Below, in pieces: positions 1-7,398 of a DNA stretch of 64,000 nt. The translations under genes and the position numbers were made by a program. The first letter of the stretch is position 1. Every line of letters begins with the position of its first letter. Source of the DNA: Stigmatella aurantiaca DW4/3-1 (GTDB taxonomy: Bacteria; Myxococcota; Myxococcia; Myxococcales; Myxococcaceae); assembly GCF_000165485.1 (NCBI RefSeq), contig NC_014623.1, positions 2,995,501-3,059,500 on the forward strand. Reading direction: 5' to 3'. Below the pieces are notes generated by a model. That model searched no databases. It had not been told where the DNA came from and worked only from the letters and a program-made list of their open reading frames with translations.

Positions 1-320
1 GATGCATTGATGACGAAGTACGGTTCGGCTTCTCCTTCTATCGACACCGGAAGAAGTTGCACGTCATCGGGAGCAAGGGTCCTAAAGACATTCGCGATGG
101 CCTCACTGGCGATGGGGGTCTTCTCGATACTAGAGAACGCAAACGTGCGCTTCTCGCCTGGGGTAGCAATCTGAGCCTTCATGCACCCCGGGTCCTCAAG
201 CATTCGTCCATCAGCAAACATCCAAGGCTCCTCAAACGCTTCGCCAGACTCCCGTGTCGGCGTCTCGATGAGCCATTGCGGCACGTCAGCCCTTCTTACC
301 CAATAGAAATTGCGCTCCAC
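1..320 (-). CDS. Imm11-type immunity protein (SitI-like), partial, copy 1
   Basis: Only the N-terminal ~106 codons are inside the window; the gene runs off the left edge. It is the same protein as the complete 195-residue copy at 46345-46932. It begins with GTG one base after the stop of the upstream toxin gene, so toxin and immunity form one unit. It resembles the DUF1629/Imm11 immunity family of polymorphic toxin loci. By analogy with characterised Sit pairs it should neutralise the nuclease domain of the adjacent lipoprotein in the cytoplasm. Its specificity is inferred from position only. Confidence 0.8.
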   Translation of the reverse strand, partial: MERNFYWVRRADVPQWLIETPTRESGEAFEEPWMFADGRMLEDPGCMKAQIATPGEKRTFAFSSIEKTPIASEAIANVFRTLAPDDVQLLPVSIEGEAEPYFVINA

Positions 321-321
321 C

Positions 322-1620
322 TCACCCCTCCACCTTCACAATGAAACTGCGCAGCGGAGAGCCAGGAGTCAAAAGCTCGTCGGAAATATTTGCAAGCTCG
401 CGCATCAACTTGATCCGACAAGTCTCAGTCGTCCGGCAGCGCTCTACGGCTCGTTCTAGTCGATCCACCACTTCCTTGTGGTAGCGCTCGGGGTGTGGCC
501 CCTCATGGCCATTGAGTCTCACTTTGTTCGCTGCGTCCTCAAGTGACATGCCCGCCTTCTTGAAAATCTTCTCGCACTGTGGCGTCCACGGCCCGCCAGA
601 AGCAGCCGAAGCCAGGTTCTTGTTCGTGCAGATGTGGTGGACCGGGCCTTCGGAGTCGCCACGAATATCGTTCGAGTACATCGCGACGGCAGCAGTGGCT
701 CCCGGAGCCAGCGTGACGTTCAGCACTCCAGCAGCAGGCATCGCGATGGAAGTCACGCCGCCGTTCAGTGCCGCCCCGAGGTGGAATCCTGCCTCGGCCT
801 GCGCTCGGAGCGCGGCCTGCGGAAAGCCCGGGAGCTTCGGACCCTGGGCCGCCATCGCGCTCTTTCCGCCGAGAGCCGCCATGACGACGAGAACCAATAC
901 GCGCGTGCCATTCGTACCGAGCACCTTTCCGAAGCGGTGGCCGACGTCCTGCAATTCGATGAGAGTCGTCGCTCTCTCCGCGTCGTCCCACAGCCTGACG
1001 AAGCCTCGGCCAATCTCCCAGACCGGAACAATGCCCAGGTAAGCCACCATGGCCGCCGTCAACGCGACCGCAAGGACCTTGGTGACCGGTTCGGGAAGAG
1101 TCATCGTGAGGAGAAGTGTCAGCGCGGCCGAGGTCACCATGGCCTTGAGCGCTGCTGGATTCAGCACCTTGCCGGCCTCTGCCTCGACGCTCTCCCACAC
1201 GGTGTCGAGCGCGAACGAGAGCGCCATCAACGTGCGGTCCTTGCGCGAGAAAGTCAGACCCGTCCCGCCCACGAGGGTCAAGCAGTCGTCCCCGTCGGGG
1301 CAGAGGCGCGCATACAAGGACTCAGGTGAACTCCCCGAGCCGAAGTCCGCGATTGCCCTCGATGACGTGAGCAGAATCCTGGAGCGCACCCACCCTCGCT
1401 GATCCGCTGCATCCGTTTCGCGGAACGCAACATCCATGCGCACGTCAAGGATGAGCTGCGTGAGGGCCGCCTTGAACTCGTCCTCACTCACTTGGACTGG
1501 GTCAACCTCCACGGACTCGTGGGCCACCCGTCTGCCGTCTCCAGCATCAACGTGGACGACGCGAGGGGTCGCACATCCACCTAGAAGAAGCAATGACGCG
1601 ACGACTCCCAGTAATCGCAC
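322..1620 (-). CDS. SitA5-like polymorphic toxin lipoprotein, AHH-type nuclease, copy 1
   Basis: The protein has 432 residues with a GTG start. Its N-terminus is a lipoprotein signal ending in the lipobox LLGGC, with Cys16 as the predicted lipidated residue. A central part carries hydrophobic segments (residues ~165-205 and ~240-255). The C-terminal ~105 residues hold a VHHI...N motif, two Cys, and a later HEGPHPERYH segment, which fits an AHH/HNH-type nuclease. Sit lipoproteins of Myxococcus xanthus pass between kin cells by TraA/B-dependent outer-membrane exchange and kill recipients without the cognate immunity protein. That role is inferred here. It differs from copy 2 at 12 residues, 11 of them within the first ~106. 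Confidence 0.82.
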   Translation of the reverse strand: MRLLGVVASLLLLGGCATPRVVHVDAGDGRRVAHESVEVDPVQVSEDEFKAALTQLILDVRMDVAFRETDAADQRGWVRSRILLTSSRAIADFGSGSSPESLYARLCPDGDDCLTLVGGTGLTFSRKDRTLMALSFALDTVWESVEAEAGKVLNPAALKAMVTSAALTLLLTMTLPEPVTKVLAVALTAAMVAYLGIVPVWEIGRGFVRLWDDAERATTLIELQDVGHRFGKVLGTNGTRVLVLVVMAALGGKSAMAAQGPKLPGFPQAALRAQAEAGFHLGAALNGGVTSIAMPAAGVLNVTLAPGATAAVAMYSNDIRGDSEGPVHHICTNKNLASAASGGPWTPQCEKIFKKAGMSLEDAANKVRLNGHEGPHPERYHKEVVDRLERAVERCRTTETCRIKLMRELANISDELLTPGSPLRSFIVKVEG

Positions 1621-1749
1621 GTAATCCCCCGAAGCCGAATCACCTGGAAATCAGGAAGAAAGGAATCTTAATCCTTGGATTCTTAGGATCAAAAGTTTTT
1701 ATCGATTTGCTTCTATGTAGGTTCTGGTCGGCGTCCGTGGGAAGTGCTG

Positions 1750-1930
1750 GTGCGGCGGCTGGGAAGGACGTGGGTGCTGCGGCAGAAGGTGGAAGAGTCC
1801 CAGGTGCGCATGGGGCAGGCGCTTCTGGTTGCCCTTCCCCCGCGCCCGCCGGTACATGTCGTCCTGCCAGTCGCTGCTGGAGCACTCGCTCCCCCAGTTC
1901 TTCCATGTGGCGGAGTGGTACCGGCTTTGA
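1750..1930 (+). pseudogene. Decayed 3' tail of a Sit immunity gene
   Basis: Read on the plus strand, this matches the last 60 codons of the immunity gene ending at 39924. The first part aligns in one frame (VRRLG.TWV..K.EESQVR) and the rest in another frame (ARRYM.S.QSLLEHSL.QFF). It is 181 bases against 180 in the intact tail, so one extra base in a C-rich run explains the frameshift. There is no upstream gene body. It looks like a leftover of an older sit cassette at this site. Confidence 0.75.
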
Positions 1931-2108
1931 TGTGGTGCTGCCGCTCTTCGCGCGCCATGAAGGGCGACTGACGCGCAGTCAAGGGCGAAGCGAGCTGGGC
2001 TGAGGGCGCGGTCACATGCCTCAGTCAGCAAGCGCATGCCGAATTGATCCCACTCCGCTTGGGGGGACGGCAGCTTTCATCACGGCGACGGTTGCACCTG
2101 CGCATCGC

Positions 2109-3209
2109 TCATCGATATGGCAAGCGTTTGACGCACTCATTACGCAGAGACCGAATGTTGGGTAGGCACACTGGTGGCGGCCAATGCAACCATGGCTTGC
2201 CCGCCCAGCCCCCCGTCGCACACTCCACCTTCGACCTGTCCCTGACGCAGTAGTGATAGTTGGCAGGCTCGGGCTCCCCATCGCGCCACTCAATGAGCAG
2301 CCAGAGCGGTTCCTGCTCGCTCTGGGACACGCCTGCGGCATTGACCCGGCGTAGGGCAAAGCGGGCCGACAGGTTCTTTCGGGTCCCCTTGCGCCACGTG
2401 CAACGTCGAAAGCCACCTGCCTCCTGAATGCTGAAGGCCAGGTCCGAGACGCTCTGGGACTCCTCTCGGGCACGCCCCTTGTCATCCAAGAGGTAGACAG
2501 TGGTCTGAGAAGACACCGCGACTGCGTAGTGCAAGCCCAGCGAACGCAAGTGCGAACGGAATTGACTGGAACTGCCGTAGGCACTGTCTGCCAAGACAAT
2601 GCCAGGTGGCACACCGTCCTCCATAGCCCGGTCGATCATTTGGAGCGCCAGTTGAGGCTTGGTCTTGAACCGAACCTCTGGAGGAATGCGAGCCTCCACG
2701 CGCCGAGCTATGTCATTGGCCCAGCTATCAGGCAGGTACAGCTCGAAGTCGATGGGCACGTGCTCGGTACGTGTCGCGATGCTCAGGCTGACGCCTATTT
2801 GGCAGTTGGTCACCTTGCCCGCAGAACCCGTGTACTGCCGCTGCACCCCCACCGAGTGCTTGCCCTGCTTGAGAAAGCCCGTGTCATCCACAATCCAGGC
2901 TTCCACCGGCTCTCTCTTCGTCATTGCCTCCAACGCGTACTGGGCCGCTACCCGTCGGACATCCCGGTCGCTCCATTTCGAGTCCACCGTGAAGTGCAAC
3001 AACCTCTGGTGCATGGCGTCCACCCTCTTGGGGGCCGGGCATGCGCGCGCTGCGATAGGCTCTACACTCTTTCGCTCCCCGTCTCCCAGCAGTCCCATCG
3101 CGTACAGGGCGAAAGAGCCTCGCCGACTCTCTTCCTCCAGCACTTCCCCGATTTTCTGGAAGTAGCTCTCCAACCGCTGCACCTCAGCGCCCTCCATCAA
3201 AATCTCCAT
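2109..3209 (-). pseudogene. IS701-type transposase, C-terminally truncated
   Basis: The ORF has 366 residues. It carries the first two catalytic Asp motifs of an IS701/IS4-like DDE transposase: VDDTGFLKQG near residue 105 and LADSAYG near residue 200. The final block with the Y-R-E-like signature and third acidic residue is missing. After NYHYC the reading changes to unrelated sequence (residues ~325-366), so the last ~80 residues are replaced or frameshifted. An 11-base string, acgcagtagtg, occurs near 2245 and again near 3300. I could not define terminal inverted repeats. Probably an inactive copy. Confidence 0.72.
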
Positions 3210-3392
3210 ACCTCATGGGTAGGACGCCGGACGGACAACGCAATACCGGCCAACTCGCTCAGCCTTCGGCTGCTCGCTCTCCCCTCATTCTGACCCGTAA
3301 CGCAGTAGTGTTAACGGGCTGTAAGCGAGAGGCGGGTAGCACTTCGGAGGCCTTGAATACGGTACTGCACGGCGCGCTCTTTGCCTGCGTGT
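3210..3392. other. Intergenic, no gene recognised
   Basis: This short stretch lies between the truncated IS701-type transposase and the end of the DUF4417-like gene. I see no convincing coding sequence, terminator or inverted repeat. It probably holds the decayed right edge of the insertion sequence. Confidence 0.4.
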
Positions 3393-4556
3393 TCACCGCT
3401 CCAGAGTTAGCGGAAGTTCAATTTGACGCGCAGTCTGTGGAGGAAAGAGAGATGTATGTGCTCGACGGCGGAGAACAAATGCGTAGTCGTCGATGTTGTG
3501 TCTGAGAAGGTGGTCGATTGGCGTGCCTGGAGGAAGTGGGTTCCTGCGCCACATTGGTCGTCCGTTCTTTGGCAGAATAAGGCGCTGACGGTGGGCTGCT
3601 TTCTCGAATGGAGTTGAGTCTGAGATAGTGAAAGACGTGAACAATTTCGCGGCGAGTTCGGTGTACTGCGCGCCTCCAACGAGAATGGGGTGAAGTGGAC
3701 GGCCCACTCGTTGCTGTAACTCTGCCAAGCTGTAGAGAGCAGGCTCTCCTAATTGGCGGTTGCGTTGGCCGGTCTGAAATTCTTTCGTCACGGCAGTGAT
3801 TGAGGGTTGCTCGGTCAAAAAAGAGGCCCAGTAGTCCCAGTCTGCGCGTGTCAGCGCATTGAGATGTGGAATGATAGATAATCCTGCTGTTGAGAACTCC
3901 TCTGCGCATCGCTCCATGCGTGCTCGATTCCACAGCAAATGCGAGCGCGGGGCATCGGAAAAGAAAGAGAAGTTTGGGACGGTGATAGCCGAGACACCTA
4001 GGTTTGCTAGAGCTGCAGCGACCTGGGTAGGCGTCCGTGCTGACCGGTTCCTCGCTGACCAGTAATCTTCGATTAGATTGTCTTTAGCGACTGAGAGCAG
4101 GATGATCTGGGTGTCATGATGTAGCTTGAAGCGCGCACGTAGTTCTCGTTCGTCGGTAACCTTCGGGCCGTAGTTTTGTTTGCGCGAGAATCCAAGAATA
4201 TTGAATGTTGGAAGTGCTACGGTCTGACTAAAGAAGGCTCTTGAGCGGCTTGAACCATGCTGGAGAACGGGCACATACAGAGGAAGATGGAGGTTAGAAG
4301 CGTGGAGACGGGGCAGCTGTGCTCGAAGGGTAGGGAGTCCGCCGACTTCTCGCCAACGCGCAACCCACTCTTTGGGCCGACAAAAACAAACCCAGTCGTC
4401 CTTGCAGTTGCCAGAGGTCGCGCACTGGTCGAAGCAGCCGAAAAGATTCGCTTGGCCATCAAGTCCGCCGCACTCCTCGCGTAGATGGCATCCTGTGCAC
4501 CCTCCCAGACGGGGGGGGATTGGGGCGTACGAGGAAGGCATTCGAGAGCAGTTCAT
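3393..4556 (-). CDS. Cys-rich protein with DUF4417-like domain
   Basis: The start is placed at ATG 4556, which overlaps the stop of the upstream gene as ATGA; the open frame runs further upstream but only inside the neighbour. The first ~50 residues hold eight cysteines, with spacing that begins C-x2-C-x5-C and ends C-x-C, suggesting an Fe-S cluster or zinc site. The middle has the pattern TVPNFSFFSDAP...WNR...IPHLNAL, which resembles DUF4417 proteins of unknown function found in phages and mobile DNA. It is the last gene of a four-gene operon. GC is lower than in flanking genes, suggesting acquisition. Function unknown; possibly the effector or a metal-dependent enzyme of the operon. Confidence 0.72.
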   Translation of the reverse strand: MNCSRMPSSYAPIPPRLGGCTGCHLREECGGLDGQANLFGCFDQCATSGNCKDDWVCFCRPKEWVARWREVGGLPTLRAQLPRLHASNLHLPLYVPVLQHGSSRSRAFFSQTVALPTFNILGFSRKQNYGPKVTDERELRARFKLHHDTQIILLSVAKDNLIEDYWSARNRSARTPTQVAAALANLGVSAITVPNFSFFSDAPRSHLLWNRARMERCAEEFSTAGLSIIPHLNALTRADWDYWASFLTEQPSITAVTKEFQTGQRNRQLGEPALYSLAELQQRVGRPLHPILVGGAQYTELAAKLFTSFTISDSTPFEKAAHRQRLILPKNGRPMWRRNPLPPGTPIDHLLRHNIDDYAFVLRRRAHTSLFPPQTARQIELPLTLER

Positions 4557-4930
4557 GAGAGAGCGTTGTCGAAGGAGATTCTTACGGAGAACTCGTTGGT
4601 GAGAAATGAGTGCTCGTGCAATGTGGCAACGAGCATGCCCGCGCAGCCAGGAGCGGAGTTCATCGTTCGTGCGATGTCTGCCGCATCCGCAGGGGAGAGC
4701 GTGCCGACGAGTGTGTTGCCACACATGGCATTGACTCCCGCGGGAGTCGAAATGAGTACAATCTCTTCGCCGATTGAGGGGGCTTCTTCGGAGGTGCACT
4801 GGCAGGTGAATGCTCGCCCCATCAAGTCGGGCGCCAGGGTCAGTAGCGTCTCCTGGCGGAAGTGCTCAAGTGCCTGATCTCGTCCGTGCTTGAACTGTTC
4901 CGTTTGCTTGCGCTTGAAATTCTCACCCAA
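4553..4930 (-). CDS. Hypothetical protein of the GHKL-STAS operon
   Basis: The protein has 125 residues and I recognise no family. It starts at a TTG codon (4930) inside the end of the upstream gene, preceded by a strong ribosome site (gaggtgagc), and ends in an ATGA overlap with the Cys-rich gene. The N-terminus is basic and polar (residues 1-30). The rest has a mixed alpha/beta pattern with three scattered cysteines. No signal peptide or membrane segment is visible. The tight overlaps on both sides indicate coupled translation with STAS-like and DUF4417-like partners. Confidence 0.7.
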   Translation of the reverse strand: MGENFKRKQTEQFKHGRDQALEHFRQETLLTLAPDLMGRAFTCQCTSEEAPSIGEEIVLISTPAGVNAMCGNTLVGTLSPADAADIARTMNSAPGCAGMLVATLHEHSFLTNEFSVRISFDNALS

Positions 4931-5540
4931 AGCTCACCTCGGAGACGACGGGGGAATACAGCCAGTTGCGGCCCTCCTTGATTCGACGAACAAGCCTCAG
5001 TCGGAATAGGTCGGCAAGCCGATTGCTCCAGCCTGTTGCTGTTGGAGGGGACTGCAAAGTGGCTAGTTGAGTCGCAGAAGTGCTTCGTGCGGTGACCACT
5101 CGTTCAAGCGTTTCGGCTGGCGCGGCTTCGATGAATCCGCGCAGCCTAGCTTGTGTTACTTCTGTGCCGCTGATGCGAAGCGCCTCAAGGTAGGGCAAAC
5201 GGCGTGCTTCAAGAACAGTCTGAAGTTCTTCTGCAACCTCAGGCGAGAGGTTTGAGACGACGGGAAACACATTGACCCTGTCTTTGCTGACTGTGGCAGG
5301 CCCTCCTCTGGAGGGCTCATTGACGGAGTCCATGGCAGCTTCCAACAAGGCGATGACTGTTGCTTTGAGGTAGCTGGCGGTAGTTGCTTCGACCCCTGAG
5401 AAGTCGACGACAACGACTGACTCGGCGAGGGCGCCTTGGATGGTGCTGATGAGGCCCTTGTAGTGAGCTTGGCCCAGAGTTGCTCCGTAGAGCTGGGGGC
5501 TGACGCCTTCATGCCTGCTCAGCAGAGAGTATACGAACAT
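4923..5540 (-). CDS. STAS-like domain protein
   Basis: The protein has 205 residues. Residues ~40-70 read VVVVDFSGVEATTASYLKA, the beta-strand/helix pattern of STAS-like (anti-sigma-factor-antagonist) domains with the usual acidic-Ser/Thr loop. The C-terminal ~70 residues look like a winged-helix-type tail (NRLADLFRLRLVRR). It follows a GHKL ATPase gene by 80 bases. GHKL kinase plus STAS protein is the classic partner-switching pair, so reversible phosphorylation or binding between the two is a reasonable inference. Its ribosome site (gaggtgagc) lies inside a hairpin at 5542-5561. GC is lower than in surrounding genes. Confidence 0.75.
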   Translation of the reverse strand: MFVYSLLSRHEGVSPQLYGATLGQAHYKGLISTIQGALAESVVVVDFSGVEATTASYLKATVIALLEAAMDSVNEPSRGGPATVSKDRVNVFPVVSNLSPEVAEELQTVLEARRLPYLEALRISGTEVTQARLRGFIEAAPAETLERVVTARSTSATQLATLQSPPTATGWSNRLADLFRLRLVRRIKEGRNWLYSPVVSEVSFG

Positions 5541-5541
5541 T

Positions 5542-5561
5542 GCTCACCTCGTCACGTGAGC
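5542..5561 (-). promoter_or_regulatory. Hairpin covering the ribosome site of the STAS-like gene
   Basis: This is an inverted repeat with arms GCTCAC and GTGAGC around an 8-base loop. On the minus-strand transcript the 3' arm is part of the gaggtgagc ribosome site, immediately before the ATG at 5540. Pairing would hide the site, which suggests translational control. It may also be a chance use of a strong Shine-Dalgarno sequence. Confidence 0.45.
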
Positions 5562-5600
5562 GAATGAATAAGGGATGTGGAGCTTCGTGTCAAGAGCCTC

Positions 5601-5622
5601 AGCTCACTTCGTGAGGTGAGCT
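5601..5622 (-). promoter_or_regulatory. Second GCTCAC-N8-GTGAGC hairpin at the end of the GHKL gene
   Basis: Arms AGCTCAC and GTGAGCT enclose an 8-base loop, the same layout as the hairpin 40 bases downstream. It overlaps the stop codon of the GHKL ATPase gene (5621). It could be a paired operator, an attenuator, or an RNA element tuning expression between the two genes. Confidence 0.4.
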
Positions 5623-6466
5623 ACAGCTTCCGGGCCCCAAAGGGGGGGCGGAGTGCGCAAATGACGGATAGCTGGAGGCCATGTAGGTCTGACGAGTTTG
5701 TCGTGGTTGCTTTCCGTTCGTTGGAGCAGCCATCAAGAACAAGGCAGGCGGTGTCGCTGCGGAACCGCAATATTCCGTTGAGGTTCGCAAGTGCACGGTG
5801 GAGCGTGCTGAATCCGCCTCCAGATGCCTGATTTGTGCGGCGCGTCGCCCCATTCGTTACGGCCGCCTCAAGGGCAGAGGCTCCATCTTGGACGTGTGCG
5901 TGACGGCTGTTTGTGCGGAGGCTTTTCAGAACGCCACGGCCAATATCGGCTACGGCAAAGGACACCCACTGCTGCTCAACATGGTAGCCCCAAATGCCTG
6001 GGGCGGGCTTCCCTTCCTCGTTGCCGCTGTGCTGCACAATGTTGTCGGCCATCTCTGCGAAAGCTCCCGTAAGGGCTTGGGCAAGAGGTAAAGGGAAGCC
6101 GTTCGTGGTCAGCATGTGCTTGAAACGTTGCTGCAGGGCGGTGCCATGGGAGCCGATAAGGTCTTCGGCACATTCAATTGGGGCGATCTCGACGCCAATG
6201 CGTTCTGTGCTTGGGCGAGGGTGTGCGCCCGCAAGTCGTGCGAGCGTCTCGGACGCTATCTCTGAAGGGGCTGCCCATTTCTCAGCCAAGCGCGCCGCGG
6301 CGGGATGAGTTTGGCGCCATGCTACGTAAGTGCATGCAAGCTCGAAGATTCCTCCGAGCGTTGCTCCATCCACCGCCGCACGTTCAAGGCGACCCAGTCC
6401 GTTCGGCGCCAGAACCATTGCTCGTGCTCGGTCCACATCAAACGCGTCCAATAGAATTGTAGTCAC
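5621..6466 (-). CDS. GHKL (histidine kinase-like) ATPase
   Basis: The protein has 281 residues with a GTG start. It carries the Bergerat-fold ATP-binding motifs: N box EMADNIVQHS (~residue 138), G1 box ADIGRG (~residue 173) and G2 box GGGFST (~residue 217). There is no dimerisation/His-phosphotransfer domain and no membrane segment, so it is more like an anti-sigma/SpoIIAB-type or effector GHKL ATPase than a sensor kinase. The first ~120 residues are not recognised. It heads an operon with a STAS-like protein, an unknown protein and a Cys-rich protein. The N-box Asn needed for Mg-ATP binding is intact. GC is below that of the neighbouring restriction-type operon. Confidence 0.82.
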   Translation of the reverse strand: MTTILLDAFDVDRARAMVLAPNGLGRLERAAVDGATLGGIFELACTYVAWRQTHPAAARLAEKWAAPSEIASETLARLAGAHPRPSTERIGVEIAPIECAEDLIGSHGTALQQRFKHMLTTNGFPLPLAQALTGAFAEMADNIVQHSGNEEGKPAPGIWGYHVEQQWVSFAVADIGRGVLKSLRTNSRHAHVQDGASALEAAVTNGATRRTNQASGGGFSTLHRALANLNGILRFRSDTACLVLDGCSNERKATTTNSSDLHGLQLSVICALRPPFGARKL

Positions 6467-6784
6467 GGGGTGTATGGTATGTGATCACAGAATGTGTGCG
6501 TTCGCAACGGGGCCTGTCAGGCTCTGATGTGCGCTTTGAACGGCAGACCGAAAAATCCCTGTGGTGCCGTGTGTAGATTGGGCAGGACTCTGGAACTGAG
6601 AATCGCAGCGTCTGGGCTTATGGTGGCGCCTGCTGAGCAGCAGCAGTCATTCGCGGGGCAAGGCGGTCTCGAAGCTCTCGGCGAGATCCTCTTTGGCGCG
6701 GACTGAAGGATGGCCCAGCGCCTTCGTGGAGTGTGCGATGGCCGGTGAACTGGATTGGAACTGTGCGGATTCGCAGCCTGCCGC
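6467..6784. other. Intergenic region upstream of the GHKL operon
   Basis: I recognise no gene here. The stretch must contain the promoter for the minus-strand GHKL operon, but I cannot point to convincing -35/-10 boxes. Minus-strand reading near 6640-6712 gives a short tail (HPSVRAKEDLAESFETALPR) that may be the end of a lost gene. Confidence 0.35.
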
Positions 6785-6942
6785 GACCAATCTTACCCGG
6801 CTACGAGTTGGAGCGACGCATGCCGGTCTTGGGGCGAGTTCGCTGGGAACCGCAAACCAAGTGAGAGACGAATCCAGAAAGCAGAGAGAGACGCCCTCCC
6901 AGAAACTTCAGAGTGGAAAGAGCGGGTTTCCGGGGGAATGTT

Positions 6943-6980
6943 GTTAACCTCTGCCCCGATGGTTAACAGCACCTGTTAAC
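6943..6980. promoter_or_regulatory. Three GTTAAC palindromes with conserved spacing, copy 1
   Basis: GTTAAC occurs at 6943-6948, 6962-6967 and 6975-6980. The second repeat copy has the same three palindromes with identical spacing (58724, 58743, 58756), although bases between them differ. Conservation of sites and spacing suggests a protein-binding cluster about 130-150 bases upstream of the hairpin RNA. Confidence 0.5.
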
Positions 6981-7089
6981 CAGTCTCGGCCTCTCGCTCC
7001 CCAGATTGGGCGAAAGAGCGCTCCAGAGGGCGCATTCGACTGCCGAGAAGCGGGGGCTTTTCGCTCTGCGGGGAGAAGAGCGAGAGCGC

Positions 7090-7210
7090 CCTCTTTAGCA
7101 CCGCGAGCCAAAATCTCTTGGGATTCAGGGGCTTCAGCACGAAGGCCCCGCGATGTTCATCGCGAGGCCCGTGTTAAACAAAAAGGCCCTGCCGGTTGGC
7201 AGGGCCTTTC
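7090..7210 (+). ncRNA. Structured small RNA candidate (Pxr-like layout), copy 1
   Basis: Successive hairpins are AATCTC/GGGATT (7112-7125), GGGGCTTC/GAAGGCCCC (7128-7149), CGCGATG/CATCGCG (7149-7164) and a Rho-independent terminator GGCCCTGCC/GGCAGGGCC followed by TTT (7185-7209). Compared with the paralogue at 58885-58990, changes fall in loops, convert a C-G pair to a U-G wobble, or cost only one loop-closing pair, so the structure is kept. Multi-hairpin RNAs in Cystobacterineae include Pxr, which blocks development under good nutrition. Identity with Pxr is a guess from layout. A possible -24/-12-like upstream match has spacing one base too long. Confidence 0.6.
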
Positions 7211-7398
7211 GTTCAGCTCCCCGACTGAAGCCCTGCGCGAACTCGTTCTCGGCGCTCTCTCTAGAGACTGCGACGGAAAACACGATAGACATCATGAGGT
7301 TACGTGCTCCGTCTCAGTCGGTGGCCGATTGAGTGGCCGCAAACTTCGCCGCTGTTTCTAGATGTCGCGGATTGGGGACGGCGTCCCTAATCCTCCCA

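Larger units (their letters stand above)
1..1930. repeat. Long direct repeat, copy 1 (Sit toxin-immunity locus)
   Basis: This stretch matches 46613-48541 in the same orientation at a constant offset of 46612 bases across the immunity and toxin genes. The match continues through an AT-rich spacer and a decayed 60-codon tail. The first kilobase is almost identical (for example one C/T difference near base 470), and divergence rises toward the toxin 5' end and spacer. Copy 1 may extend past the window edge. The two copies bracket about 45 kb of accessory genes and could recombine. Confidence 0.93.

Noticed and set aside
512-1329. Plus-strand frames over the SitA5 gene, also present in copy 2
   Set aside because: They recur in copy 2 only because the DNA is duplicated. 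The minus-strand frame has a lipobox and nuclease motifs.
7051-7070. A -24/-12-type promoter before the sRNA candidate
   Set aside because: The G-rich block and TGC are conserved in both copies, but the GG-to-GC spacing is 11 instead of 10 bases, so I do not list it as a promoter.
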